42,003 bases of DNA from a bacterium (GCA_021786295.1 JAJYNO010000007.1:1-42003), one strand, 5' to 3'; shown: positions 27,085-35,324, counted from the stretch's first letter. Program-made: numbers and translations. Notes: generated by a model from the letters alone, not told the origin.

Positions 27085-28116
27085 ATGAAAGCCATAATGA
27101 AGACCTCCAAGTCCCGCGGCGCGGCGTACCGCGACGCCGAGGTACCGGAGACGTCCAGGGACGGGCTGCTGATACGCGTCACGGCGGCTTCTATCAGCCC
27201 GGGAGACCTGGCCATGTACAATTCCGCGGGACCGGACTGGGCCCCCCCTTTCCTGCCTTTCGTCTTCGGCCAGGAATTCTGCGGAGAGGTGGTGCAGATA
27301 GGTTCCCAGGCCAAAGGCTTCGACAAGGGCGACTTCGTCTCGGTGGAGTCGCATATCTTCTGCGGCGTCTGCGGGCAGTGCCGCAACGACCAGCGGCACA
27401 TATGCCGGGACCTCAGGGTGATAGGACGCGACGTGCCGGGCGGCCTGGCGGAATACGCGGCGGTCCCGGCGCGCTGCGCGTGGAAGCACACCGACGATTC
27501 GCTCAAGGACATCGGGGCCGTAATGCCCCCTTTCGGCAGCGCTGTACATGCCGTGCTGTCGGAGGACCTCGTCGGCCGCAGCGTGGTCGTCTCCGGGAAC
27601 GCTCCGCACGGTCTTTTTGCCGCCGGCATAGCGAAGGCGGCCGGCGCCAAGCGGGTCATCGCGCTGGACCCCTCCCCATACCGCCGGGCCCTCGCGCTGA
27701 GGCTGGGCGCCTCCACGGCCCTTGACCCGGCGGACACGGACTGCCTCGCACGGCTCTCCCGGCTCTGCCCGGAAGGCGCCGACACCGTGATCGAGATGAG
27801 CGGCAGCCCGCGCTCGGTGGCGCTGGGTCTCAAGGCGCTGCGCCCCGGCGGACGCCTGGTCGCCTTCGGACTGCCGGCCGAGAACCTGGACCTGGACTAC
27901 GCCGGAGACATAGTCAAGCGGGGCCTCCGGCTGGAGGGCATCTCCGGGCGCGAGATCTTCCGCAGCTGGTACAAGATGGAAAGCCTGCTCAAGTCCGGCG
28001 CGGTCAACCCGCGTCCGGCGATAACGCACCATTTCAAGTTCAAGGACTTCAAGAAGGCCTTCGACCTGATAAATTCAAAGGAAAAGAAGTGCGGCAAGAT
28101 AATTCTGACCCCCTGA
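27085..28116 (+). CDS. Threonine 3-dehydrogenase-like MDR protein with altered catalytic zinc site
   Basis: The 343-residue medium-chain dehydrogenase aligns without gaps through residue 110 with E. coli Tdh as I recall it. The structural zinc Cys are present at 93, 96, 99 and 107 (CGVCGQCRNDQRHIC), and H90 is kept. The catalytic site is lost: Cys38 is S38, Thr40 is G40, His43 is A43 and His63 is Q63 (in GQEFCGE). The Rossmann core and C-terminus (GREIFRSWYKMESLL, ITHHFKF) remain Tdh-like. It is 20 bp upstream of kbl, the normal partner that cleaves 2-amino-3-ketobutyrate. Either it uses a zinc-independent mechanism on the same substrate or its substrate has shifted. A good AAGGAG precedes the ATG. 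Confidence 0.85.
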   Translation: MKAIMKTSKSRGAAYRDAEVPETSRDGLLIRVTAASISPGDLAMYNSAGPDWAPPFLPFVFGQEFCGEVVQIGSQAKGFDKGDFVSVESHIFCGVCGQCRNDQRHICRDLRVIGRDVPGGLAEYAAVPARCAWKHTDDSLKDIGAVMPPFGSAVHAVLSEDLVGRSVVVSGNAPHGLFAAGIAKAAGAKRVIALDPSPYRRALALRLGASTALDPADTDCLARLSRLCPEGADTVIEMSGSPRSVALGLKALRPGGRLVAFGLPAENLDLDYAGDIVKRGLRLEGISGREIFRSWYKMESLLKSGAVNPRPAITHHFKFKDFKKAFDLINSKEKKCGKIILTP

Positions 28117-28136
28117 GGGCCACAAGGAGAAATCAC

Positions 28137-29333
28137 ATGCTGACGACTTTCGACACGCTGAAGTTCGCCGACGAGGAGATCGCGGCGCTCAAGAAGGAGA
28201 ACCGCTTCATACAGCCGCGCGTGCTGCAGTCCGCGCAGGCGCCGGTCTCGGTGATAGACGGCAAGGAGGTCGTCAACCTGACCTCCAACAACTACCTGGC
28301 CCTGGCCGACAACCAGAAGGTCAAGAAGGCGGCCATAGACGCGATAAAGAAGTACGGCGTCGGGTCGGCCGCCGTGCGCACGATCATCGGCACGATGTCG
28401 CTTCACAAGGAGCTAGAGGAGAAGTTCGCGGCTTTCAAGCACGCCGAGGCCTCGATCCTGTTCCAGTCCGGCTTCACGTCCAACGTGGCGGTCTGCCAGT
28501 CGCTGATGTCGTCCGAGCAGGACCTGCTTATCTCCGACGAACTGAACCACGCCTCCATCATAGACGGCGCGCGCCTGGCCAAGGCCCCGCGCAAGATCTA
28601 CCGTCACAAGGACATAAAGCACCTGACCGAGGTGCTGGAGAGCCCTGAGGCCCGCAAGGCCCGCCGGAAAATGATCGTCACCGACGGAGTCTTTTCTATG
28701 GACGGCGACATCGCAGACCTTGACCAGGTTGTGGAGGTCGCGCACCGCTACGGGGCGTTCGTGATGGTGGACGACGCCCACGCCAGCGGCGTGATAGGCA
28801 AGGAGGGGCGCGGCACGGTGAGCCATTTCGGACTGGACGGGAAGGTGGAGATCCAGATAGGCACTCTCTCCAAGGCCTTCGCCGCTGTGGGAGGCTACGC
28901 CGCCACGACGAGGAGCCTGCGCGACTACCTTGGCTCGGTGGCCAGACCCTTCCTGTTCTCCAGCTCGCAGCCGCCGTCGGTGGCCGCGACCTGCATAGCG
29001 GTCCTGGACATCCTGCTGACCGAACCCAAGTACCTCAAGAAGCTCTGGGACAACACCGCCTTCTTCAAGGAGGAGCTCAAGAAGGCTGGGTTCGATACAG
29101 GAGAGTCTGTCACGCCTATAACCCCGGTGATGGTCGGCGACATGGACAAGGCCAAGGCTCTTTCCGCCCGCCTTTTCGAGGAGGGCGTCTTCGCGCTGCC
29201 GCTGGGCTTTCCGACGGTACCGAAGGGCAAGGAGCGCCTGCGCACGATAGTGACCGCCGGCCACACGCTGAAGGACCTCAAGTTCGCGGTGGAGAAGTTC
29301 CGGAAGACGGGCAGAGAGCTCGGCATCATCTGA
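28137..29333 (+). CDS. kbl: Glycine C-acetyltransferase (2-amino-3-ketobutyrate CoA ligase)
   Basis: This PLP enzyme of the alpha-oxoamine synthase family has 398 residues. It cleaves 2-amino-3-ketobutyrate with CoA into glycine and acetyl-CoA. Motifs are LTSNNYLALADN, FQSGFTSNV, DELNHASIIDG, DDAHASGVIG, and the PLP Lys in GTLSKAFAAVGGY. ATG 28137 has AAGGAGA at 28124-28130. It forms a pair with the Tdh-like gene, as in threonine catabolism, although the catalytic residues of the partner have changed. Confidence 0.93.
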   Translation: MLTTFDTLKFADEEIAALKKENRFIQPRVLQSAQAPVSVIDGKEVVNLTSNNYLALADNQKVKKAAIDAIKKYGVGSAAVRTIIGTMSLHKELEEKFAAFKHAEASILFQSGFTSNVAVCQSLMSSEQDLLISDELNHASIIDGARLAKAPRKIYRHKDIKHLTEVLESPEARKARRKMIVTDGVFSMDGDIADLDQVVEVAHRYGAFVMVDDAHASGVIGKEGRGTVSHFGLDGKVEIQIGTLSKAFAAVGGYAATTRSLRDYLGSVARPFLFSSSQPPSVAATCIAVLDILLTEPKYLKKLWDNTAFFKEELKKAGFDTGESVTPITPVMVGDMDKAKALSARLFEEGVFALPLGFPTVPKGKERLRTIVTAGHTLKDLKFAVEKFRKTGRELGII

Positions 29334-29354
29334 GCCGCCCCGCTCCGGGAGACG

Positions 29355-29384
29355 AAAAACCCCGGCTTCGAGGCCGGGGTTTTT
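29355..29384. terminator. Bidirectional terminator between kbl and the GH84 gene
   Basis: AAAAACCCCGGC, loop TTCGAG, GCCGGGGTTTTT: the stem is 29360-29366 with 29373-29379, flanked by A5 and T5. It serves converging transcripts from both sides. Confidence 0.9.
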
Positions 29385-29406
29385 CAACGTCCCGCCGGGG
29401 CGCGGA

Positions 29407-30495
29407 TCACTGCGACAGTATGAGTTCCTTAGTTACCCTGTACCGGCCCGCCAGCCAGTCGATCACTTCCCGCGCCGCTCTGGCGGTATCGTTCTCCCTT
29501 GTCTCCAGAAAAGCGGAGTAATCGTCCCTGAGCGAGGCTTTCTCCTCTTCGGTCAGCGCGTCCAGGCCCCTGTCCGCGAAAGCGGGCAGGTCACGCTCCA
29601 GCAGTTCCGCCATGCCGCCGCAGGTCGCGGCCCTGGCAGCTTTCCGGAAAGCTTTCTGCGGGTCATAGCCCGCCCCCTTCCGGCGGGCCTCCGCCAGCGT
29701 CAGCAGGGGGATCCTGGAAAGCGCGGCCTGGTTCATCGGGTTAACGGCGTGGCCGGAGAGCAGGTCCCACATCCCGTGCGGCCGGCCGGTGAACGGGCGC
29801 AGGTGCAGGAAGGCGCACATGCGCGGCCCGTCGTTGACAGGGTAGTTGTCCCACAGGAACGGCCTGCGCCCCAGCCTCCGCCCGGCCTCCGCCAGGTGTT
29901 CCGGGGTATACGAAGGAGAGCAGACCTGCTCTCCTGTCCAGAATATCTGGACGCCAGGAGGCAGGCCCTTGTTGAGCGAACCGAAATAGCCTTCCGGCAT
30001 CTTCCCGAAAAGGCGCTCCAGCGCCGGGTCGTCGGAGTAGTAGGTAGGGCAGAACAGGACCTCCTTCGCGCGCGAGCGGGCGGCCACCCAGGCGGCCACC
30101 TCGGCCTGGCGCTCGGCCAGCCCCGGCAGATCCCCCCTCATGTCGTCCATAAGCACGCAGAGCTTGGCGGCGCCTACGCGATTGAAGACGTCGATCCTGG
30201 ACTGCAGAAGTTTCTTGATCCCTGAGTCGAACGGGGAGAGATATATCTCGTAAGGGCTGAAACCGATCCCGAACTCAACGCCCGAGGAGCGGAACTGCCC
30301 GGCCAGGCGCGCCATCTTTTCCTCGTGCGCCTTGGGAAAAGGCTCGCGCCACTTCCTGCGCAGGTACGGGTCGCCCTTCGGGGCGTAGATGTAGAAGGAG
30401 AAGCCGTGCTTCCCCAGGAACGCGGCATAGTCCGCGCGCTCGCCCCAGCTCCACGGCTGGCCGTAGAAGCCTTCTATGACCCCGAGCTGCGTCAT
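29407..30495 (-). CDS. GH84 beta-N-acetylglucosaminidase-like protein
   Basis: The 362-residue catalytic domain matches GH84 (O-GlcNAcase/hyaluronidase family): GVIEGFYGQPWSW at the N-terminus, the catalytic Asp pair D117-D118 in VLMDDMRGDL, FWTGEQVCS, and LWDNYPVND. The family uses substrate-assisted catalysis to remove terminal N-acetylglucosamine. There is no signal peptide, so the enzyme seems cytoplasmic. It could act on glycoproteins or recycled sugars, but the target is unknown. It starts 1 bp after the TPR gene stop, implying co-transcription downstream of the microcompartment operon. Confidence 0.9.
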   Translation of the reverse strand: MTQLGVIEGFYGQPWSWGERADYAAFLGKHGFSFYIYAPKGDPYLRRKWREPFPKAHEEKMARLAGQFRSSGVEFGIGFSPYEIYLSPFDSGIKKLLQSRIDVFNRVGAAKLCVLMDDMRGDLPGLAERQAEVAAWVAARSRAKEVLFCPTYYSDDPALERLFGKMPEGYFGSLNKGLPPGVQIFWTGEQVCSPSYTPEHLAEAGRRLGRRPFLWDNYPVNDGPRMCAFLHLRPFTGRPHGMWDLLSGHAVNPMNQAALSRIPLLTLAEARRKGAGYDPQKAFRKAARAATCGGMAELLERDLPAFADRGLDALTEEEKASLRDDYSAFLETRENDTARAAREVIDWLAGRYRVTKELILSQ

Positions 30496-30496
30496 A

Positions 30497-31882
30497 TCAG
30501 AACTTCCCCGCCGCTATCCGCGCTACGCGCCCGGCGGCCTTCCGGAACTCGCCGGAACCGGGGTATAGGTCCATTATCTTATGGAAGTACCAGTTGGCCT
30601 TTTCCGCGTTCCTTTGTTCGTAGAAAAGCTCCCCGGCCTGGTAAAGCGCCCTGGGAGCTTCCGGGCTGGCGCTGTAGTCGGAAGCTATACGGTCGTACAT
30701 CTTCACCTCCCCGTCGGGGTCCTTAAGGTCCTTGCGGTATATCTTTGCCGCCAGTTCCAGGGCGTCCAGGCCCCGGCCGTCCTTGTAGTTGTCCGCCAGG
30801 CGGGCAAGGACGTCCACTGCCTCCCGGTACTTGTCCAGTTCGTCGCGCAGAACCCGCGCTTCCGAGAGGTAAGCCTTATAGGCTTCCGGCTTCTGCGGGT
30901 ACAGCGCGATGATCCTCTCATAAGTCCGCACGGCCAGGTCGTACTTTTTCATTTTCTTGGCCAGTTCCGGCAGGCGCTGGTAGGAGGCCCAGGCCTCGCC
31001 CGTACCAGGGAAAGAGGCGGCGATGTCCTCGTAAACCTCTATGGCCCGATCGTACTCCTTCAGCTTATAGGAAAGCGTGTCCGCCAGCGCCAGTTTCGCC
31101 GCCGCCATGAGCGGGCTGGAAGGATAAAGCTTCGTCATTTCCTCGTAGACAAGCGAGGCGGCCAGGAACCTGCCGTTCAGCTCGTCCAGGGAGGCCAGCG
31201 ACATGCGCAGCACGTCGTTGCCGGGATAGTCGGGGAACCTGTCGAAGAAATAGCGGTATTCCCTCAGGAGGGGCTTGTAATAGGCCTCGCCGGCGCGCTC
31301 GGAAAGCTTCTTCAGCAGGCCGGCCAGGTTGAAATCAGGGGCCGCCGTGGCGGGAGCGGAGGAGGCATCCTCAAGCGCGGCGCGAGTCCTCTTGTCGCCC
31401 TTCCGCGCCAGTATCTCCTCGAAGAGTTTCCTGGCCTCCGTCCCGCCGGAGTCTCCCGGATAGAGCTGGAAATACTTGAGCAGGTCCACCAGCGCGAACC
31501 TGTGGCAGCCCAGCTCCTCGTGGATCCGGGCTTTCAGGAGCTGCGCTTCCGGTGCCGCCGGAGAGGAGGGATAGTGGTCCAGCCAGTCGTCGAGCTCCGG
31601 CAGCACCAGCCTGAGCGTATCCTCGTCCGTGGAGGAGCCTGCCTCCTTCAGGAAGGACCATTCGGCCCCCGGCCCGCCGGATTGTCCGCCCCACACAGGG
31701 ATCATCGGAACCGGCCGCAGATCCCCGGCCGGTGACGCGGCCGCGTCACCGGAGGCCGTCCCGACGGCTATCACAGCGGCCACGCCGCTGCCGTCAGAGG
31801 CCGCGGGAGCCAGCTGGCAAAACGCCGCGCAACAGAACGCCGACAGCCCTACCGCGGCGGCGAGTTTGGGTATCTCACGCAT
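30497..31882 (-). CDS. Exported TPR-repeat protein
   Basis: The 461-residue protein has a signal peptide (about 1-28). A Gly/Ala/Pro-rich spacer follows, then many tetratricopeptide-type helical pairs (for example AIEVYEDIAASFPGTGEAWA, and AVRTYERIIALYPQKPEAY). Repeated YPxxPEA turns resemble BamD/YbgF-type TPRs. It is likely a periplasmic scaffold; partners are unknown. It lies 59 bp after the last microcompartment gene and just before the GH84 gene, with no terminator in between. Confidence 0.85.
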   Translation of the reverse strand: MREIPKLAAAVGLSAFCCAAFCQLAPAASDGSGVAAVIAVGTASGDAAASPAGDLRPVPMIPVWGGQSGGPGAEWSFLKEAGSSTDEDTLRLVLPELDDWLDHYPSSPAAPEAQLLKARIHEELGCHRFALVDLLKYFQLYPGDSGGTEARKLFEEILARKGDKRTRAALEDASSAPATAAPDFNLAGLLKKLSERAGEAYYKPLLREYRYFFDRFPDYPGNDVLRMSLASLDELNGRFLAASLVYEEMTKLYPSSPLMAAAKLALADTLSYKLKEYDRAIEVYEDIAASFPGTGEAWASYQRLPELAKKMKKYDLAVRTYERIIALYPQKPEAYKAYLSEARVLRDELDKYREAVDVLARLADNYKDGRGLDALELAAKIYRKDLKDPDGEVKMYDRIASDYSASPEAPRALYQAGELFYEQRNAEKANWYFHKIMDLYPGSGEFRKAAGRVARIAAGKF

Positions 31883-31941
31883 ATTCAGAATCGCTCCGTA
31901 GCGGCGGGCCGCCTAGCCTGCCCTGCCGCACCCCCCGAATG

Positions 31942-32190
31942 TCAGGCCCTGAGCACCTCGACGCCGTCATAGTCCAGCCAGTCGACGGAAAGCGGGCTGA
32001 GGATGGCGTCGGCAGGCACCGTCACGGTCCTGGAGCCGGGCCTGTACAGTCCGCGCAGCTCCAAGTCGCTTAGAAAGACCTTTTTCCTGAGTTCCGGCAC
32101 TTTCCTGGCTGCTGGCATGGCGCGGCCTTCCCCGCGCCCCCGGGATAGGTGCGCGAAGATAAGGTCTTCGACCGCGCCCTTGGTCAGCAT
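31942..32190 (-). CDS. Small microcompartment-associated protein (linker/targeting-like)
   Basis: The 82-residue protein starts with an amphipathic helix-like segment (MLTKGAVEDLIFAHLSRG), similar in style to encapsulation peptides. A basic linker and a short module follow: FLSDLELRGLYRPGSRTVTV, then ADAILSPLSVDWLDYDGVEV. This pattern (turn, hydrophobic strand, ILSPLxxD, then GVE) resembles short modules I associate with microcompartment proteins such as EutQ-like N-termini; that is recall, not a search. It lies 27 bp after the last BMC-H gene and ends the operon proper. Role unknown: cargo adaptor or shell linker. Confidence 0.55.
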   Translation of the reverse strand: MLTKGAVEDLIFAHLSRGRGEGRAMPAARKVPELRKKVFLSDLELRGLYRPGSRTVTVPADAILSPLSVDWLDYDGVEVLRA

Positions 32191-32217
32191 CCGGCCGCTC
32201 CGCCGCCGTGCCGCAGC

Positions 32218-32514
32218 TTAGCCTACCTTCACCGAAATCCTGGCCAGGTACTTATCCAGGTCGTCGGAGGGACGCGGGATAACGTGCATCCCGACGAGCT
32301 CCCCGACCTTCTGTGCGGCCGCCGCGCCGGCCTCGACGGCCGCGCGCACGGCGCCGACCTCTCCCACGCACAGCGTGGTCATGTAGCCGGAGCCGATCTT
32401 CTCGTAGCCGAGCAGGCGCACCTTGGCCGCCTTGCTCATGGCGTCGGAAGCCTCGATCATGCCGATGAAACCCTTGGTCTCTATCATTCCCAGCGCTTCT
32501 TTAGGTTCGGACAT
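32218..32514 (-). CDS. BMC-H hexameric shell protein (second copy)
   Basis: The 98-residue single-BMC-domain protein (PduA/CcmK type) has [20 protein letters not shown], the pore loop KIGSGYMT, and [20 protein letters not shown]. Its hexamers tile shell facets. It differs from the copy at 37185-37469 in the residues flanking the pore loop (GYMT against GLVT). It is preceded in transcription order by a 171-bp structured element after deoC. Confidence 0.95.
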   Translation of the reverse strand: MSEPKEALGMIETKGFIGMIEASDAMSKAAKVRLLGYEKIGSGYMTTLCVGEVGAVRAAVEAGAAAAQKVGELVGMHVIPRPSDDLDKYLARISVKVG

Positions 32515-32562
32515 ATTCTTTCTCCTTGATTTTAAGGAACTCCTCTTTTAAATCCGCCTCAA

Positions 32563-32733
32563 GGTCCGGCCGGGGGGATGCCCCGAACGCCCGTTGGGGA
32601 GGGGAGGCTCCAGACGCTTCGGCTGGAGGGGAACCGCGCTGGGCTATGCCCGTGCCGTATCAAGAGCTATGCTCATCAGACGGCCAACGGTTCCCTGCAG
32701 TCCGGGCGAGCGGGGTATCCCCCCGGCCGGACC
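32563..32733. repeat. Palindromic element B inside the microcompartment operon
   Basis: A 23-bp closing stem (32563-32585 with 32711-32733, one G-U-type mismatch) encloses nested stems: CGCCCG/CGGGCG (32588-32593/32703-32708), CTCCAG/CTGGAG (32608-32613/32623-32628), GGGAACCG/CGGTTCCC (32629-32636/32688-32695), and small hairpins GGGCTATGCCC and GAGCTATGCTC. There is no ORF. It occupies nearly all the deoC-to-BMC-H gap. It shares blocks with the element at 10929-11057, so it may be a dispersed repeat; it could also act as an mRNA stability or attenuation structure. Confidence 0.7.
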
Positions 32734-32740
32734 GCAGCCC

Positions 32741-33730
32741 CTAGTACTGCCCTTTGGCGGCCTCGCCGCCGGAAACTATCGCTATGCTGGCGCTCGTGCC
32801 GAGGCGATTGGCGCCGGCCTTGATCATCGCCGCGGCGACCTCGGCGTTCTTGATGCCGCCCGAGGCCTTCACGCCCATCTCTGGGCCCACGGTCTCGCGC
32901 ATCAGCGCCACGTCCTCGGGGGTGGCGCCGCCGGAGCCGAAGCCGGTGGAGGTCTTCACGAAGTCGGCCTGCGCCTGTTTCGACATCTTGCATGCGCGCA
33001 CCTTCTCGTCCTTCGTCAGGTAGGATGTCTCGAGGATGACCTTCAGCACCTTGCCGCGGGTGGCCTCGCGCACGGCCTTGATGTCGTCCAGGACCAGCTG
33101 GTAGATCGGGCTTTTCAGCGCGCCGATGTTGATGACCATGTCGATTTCTTCCGCGCCGTTGGCTATGGCGTCGCGGGCCTCTATGGCCTTGACCGTGGGC
33201 GTAGTAGAGCCCAGAGGGAAGCCGATGACGGTGCAGACCTTCACGCACGAGCCGCGCAACAGGCGGGCCGAGAGCGGGACGTAGGCCGGGTTCACGCAGA
33301 CCGACGCGAACCCGTACTTCCTGGCTTCCTCGCAGAGCTTGCCTATCTCCTCCTGCGTGGCATTGGCCTTCAGCAGGGTATGGTCTATCATGCCGGCTAT
33401 CGACGAGCTGGCGGCGTTCGGGTTGCAGAAACTGACGCGGTCGGCAGAGGCCTTGATCTGCTGCGGCGTGTAGCTATTGAGCGGGTTGCAGCCCTGGCAG
33501 CTGGGCCCGCAAGTGTTGGGCTCCAGGCGGCATTCGTCCCCGGAACAGGTCTTCTTCTCCGCGGCTGCCGGGCTACCCTGCCTGTTCACGAGCGGATGCT
33601 GGAACACCTTGCCTGCCGTGCCGATGGGAACGGAATCCCCGGGCATCCTGCGGGGGGCGGCGCCGCCTTCCTTTTCCCGCATTATCCTGGCCACCTCTGC
33701 CGCTATCTTCTTTATATCCTCGTCGTTCAT
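32741..33730 (-). CDS. deoC: Deoxyribose-5-phosphate aldolase with microcompartment-targeting extension
   Basis: This class I aldolase splits 2-deoxyribose-5-phosphate into acetaldehyde and glyceraldehyde-3-phosphate. The barrel (about 110-329) has [16 protein letters not shown], Schiff-base K259 in FVKTSTGFG and the second Lys K288 in VKASGGI. At 329 residues it is about 70-100 longer than many DeoC. The extra N-terminus begins with an amphipathic helix ([20 protein letters not shown]) typical of encapsulation peptides. A flexible linker and a Cys cluster (C62, C67, C74, C78, C81; also C102) follow, and the cluster could bind a metal or Fe-S centre. It is probably the signature aldehyde-producing enzyme of the compartment. 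Its ATG lies 1 bp after the BMC-P stop. Confidence 0.93.
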   Translation of the reverse strand: MNDEDIKKIAAEVARIMREKEGGAAPRRMPGDSVPIGTAGKVFQHPLVNRQGSPAAAEKKTCSGDECRLEPNTCGPSCQGCNPLNSYTPQQIKASADRVSFCNPNAASSSIAGMIDHTLLKANATQEEIGKLCEEARKYGFASVCVNPAYVPLSARLLRGSCVKVCTVIGFPLGSTTPTVKAIEARDAIANGAEEIDMVINIGALKSPIYQLVLDDIKAVREATRGKVLKVILETSYLTKDEKVRACKMSKQAQADFVKTSTGFGSGGATPEDVALMRETVGPEMGVKASGGIKNAEVAAAMIKAGANRLGTSASIAIVSGGEAAKGQY

Positions 33731-33731
33731 A

Positions 33732-34010
33732 TCATTTCTCCAGGTGTACCTTGTCCACTATGCCGGCTATCACGGTGCGCACCGGCGCCTTGGAATTCCT
33801 CAGTATCTTGCGGGCGCTGCCGCCCTCGTCCACTATCAGCACGGTGTCGCCGACTCCGGCGCCCTGGCCGCCGTCTAGCGCGAGCTGCGCCTCGCCGGAG
33901 AGCGCGCCGTCGGCGGGGTTAACGGGCTTCACCAGCAGCAGCGCGGCGTTCTTCAGCCCCGGGTGCTTGCGCGTGGCCCAGACGTTGCCTATCACTTTGG
34001 CTACGAACAT
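33732..34010 (-). CDS. BMC-P pentameric vertex protein (EutN/CcmL family), copy 1
   Basis: The 92-residue protein has the EutN/CcmL pattern: [49 protein letters not shown], and [10 protein letters not shown]. Pentamers cap shell vertices. It lies between another BMC-P gene and deoC with gaps of a few bases. Three different BMC-P genes occur in this operon. Confidence 0.94.
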   Translation of the reverse strand: MFVAKVIGNVWATRKHPGLKNAALLLVKPVNPADGALSGEAQLALDGGQGAGVGDTVLIVDEGGSARKILRNSKAPVRTVIAGIVDKVHLEK

Positions 34011-34014
34011 AAAT

Positions 34015-34311
34015 TCAGCCCAGCCTCTTGCCGTCTATGATGCCCACTATCGCGGCGTCCACCGGCGGAGGGTTGGACTTCGCCGCAGTCTCGCCTTCCC
34101 AGCCCTCGAAGGCCACTATAGCCTCGCGCGAGGCCACGAAGAAGACGGTCTCGCCGGCGCCCGCGCCGACGGTATCGCCGGCCACCAGCGGGTCGCCCGA
34201 CGGCTTGTCGGTCTCCCAGTCGAGCGGCTGGATAAGGAGCAGCGTCTTCTGCTCCAGCCCGCAGCAGTAGCGGGAGCAGAACACCCTTCCTATGACCTTG
34301 GCCTGTTTCAT
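34015..34311 (-). CDS. BMC-P pentameric vertex protein, copy 2
   Basis: The 98-residue EutN/CcmL-type protein has KQAKVIGRVFCSRYCCGLEQ, LLLIQPLDWETDKPSGDPLV, GAGAGETVFFVASREAI, and AAIVGIIDGKRL. The Cys-rich CSRYCC segment and an insert before the last strand distinguish it from the other two. It lies between the isomerase and BMC-P copy 1. Confidence 0.92.
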   Translation of the reverse strand: MKQAKVIGRVFCSRYCCGLEQKTLLLIQPLDWETDKPSGDPLVAGDTVGAGAGETVFFVASREAIVAFEGWEGETAAKSNPPPVDAAIVGIIDGKRLG

Positions 34312-34318
34312 CCTTTTG

Positions 34319-34765
34319 CTAGCAGCAGCGCTGCTCTATAGCCGTTATCTTGTCGAGGCGCTTCTGGTATTTGCCGCCCTCGAAGGGCGTGTTCAGCCAG
34401 ACCTTGAGCATCTCCTGCAGCGCCAGCTCGCCGTGCGTCTTGCCGCCGAGGCACAGCACGTTGCAGTCCTCGTGGGCGGCAGCGAAGCGCGCCGAGATCA
34501 CGTCGTAGGCGCCCACCGCCCGGATGCCCTGTACCTTGTTGGCGGCCAGCGGCATCGCGCCGTTGAAGCCGTCCACCAGCACGCCCTTGTCGAACTCGCG
34601 CTTGCGCACGGCCTCGCCTACGAGCAGGGCTATGTCAGGGAAGTCCACCGGCTCGGCCGAGTAGCAGCCGAAGTCGGTCACCTCGTGGCCGAGGCCCTGC
34701 AGGAACTTCTTGAGCCTCTCCTTCGCCTCGAAACCGGCGTGGTCCGCCCCTATGACTATTCTCAT
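34319..34765 (-). CDS. RpiB/LacA-like sugar-phosphate isomerase with altered catalytic loop
   Basis: The 148-residue protein of the RpiB/LacAB family aligns along its length with E. coli RpiB: GADHAGF, YSAEPVDFPD, AANKVQGIRAV, H98 in AAAHEDCNVLCLGG, and ITAIEQR at the end. The catalytic-Cys loop CGTGVG reads DGFNGA (65-70), so the base Cys is D65. To my memory this position is Asp in LacA, the galactose-6-phosphate isomerase subunit. The substrate is therefore uncertain: a pentose phosphate is expected from the DeoC context. There is no encapsulation-peptide extension. The C-terminus ends in CC. Confidence 0.85.
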   Translation of the reverse strand: MRIVIGADHAGFEAKERLKKFLQGLGHEVTDFGCYSAEPVDFPDIALLVGEAVRKREFDKGVLVDGFNGAMPLAANKVQGIRAVGAYDVISARFAAAHEDCNVLCLGGKTHGELALQEMLKVWLNTPFEGGKYQKRLDKITAIEQRCC

Positions 34766-34775
34766 CGCTGTTCTC

Positions 34776-35324
34776 CTATATGACTTCGCCCAGGTGGTCG
34801 TGGGCGTTGGGGATCACTATGCGGCTCACCACGGCCCCGTCGCCTACGGCCTTCACTCCGGCGGCCACCGCGGTGCGCACCGCGCCTGGCTCGCCCACCA
34901 CGGTGAAATAGCCTTTGCCGCCTATGCCCTTGCCGGTGTTCACCTCGGCGACGTGCACGAAGGCCGCCTTGGCGGCGGCGTCCGCCGCGAACAGGGCCGG
35001 CAGCGCCTCTCTGGTCTCCACTATACCGACGGCCTCCATCTTGGCCGGCTTTACCTTCTTGTTGAGGGCAGCAAGAGCCCCGGCGTGGATGTTGCGTATG
35101 ATGTGGCGGGCTATGACGGTGTCGCCGGCTATCTCGGCCCCCTTCGCCAGCGAGGATTCCACCTCGCCGACCGGGCCTGAGATCACCACGATGTACTTTC
35201 CCTTGGAGATGGCCTGGTGCACCTCGGGCGTCACGCCCGCGGCCTTGCACATCCCGTCGAGGGCCTCGATGCCCTTGGCTATCGAGGAGGTCTCCATAAG
35301 TCCCACGGCTATGTTCGCCTGCAT
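34776..35324 (-). CDS. BMC-T tandem-domain shell protein (no pore Cys)
   Basis: The 182-residue protein has two BMC domains in a row (IAVGLMETSSIAKGIEALDG, then MEAVGIVETREALPALFAAD). It is similar to PduT in length and layout, but its first pore loop is AISKGKYIV, without the Fe-S-binding Cys. The second loop is GIGGKGYF. It would form trimers (pseudohexamers) in the facet. It lies between the aldehyde dehydrogenase and the isomerase. Confidence 0.92.
   Translation of the reverse strand: MQANIAVGLMETSSIAKGIEALDGMCKAAGVTPEVHQAISKGKYIVVISGPVGEVESSLAKGAEIAGDTVIARHIIRNIHAGALAALNKKVKPAKMEAVGIVETREALPALFAADAAAKAAFVHVAEVNTGKGIGGKGYFTVVGEPGAVRTAVAAGVKAVGDGAVVSRIVIPNAHDHLGEVI

Noticed and set aside
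26983-28032. Long upstream extension of the DUF4912 reading frame
   Set aside because: It runs antisense through the tdh-like gene and has no motifs; the first credible start is ATG 26982.
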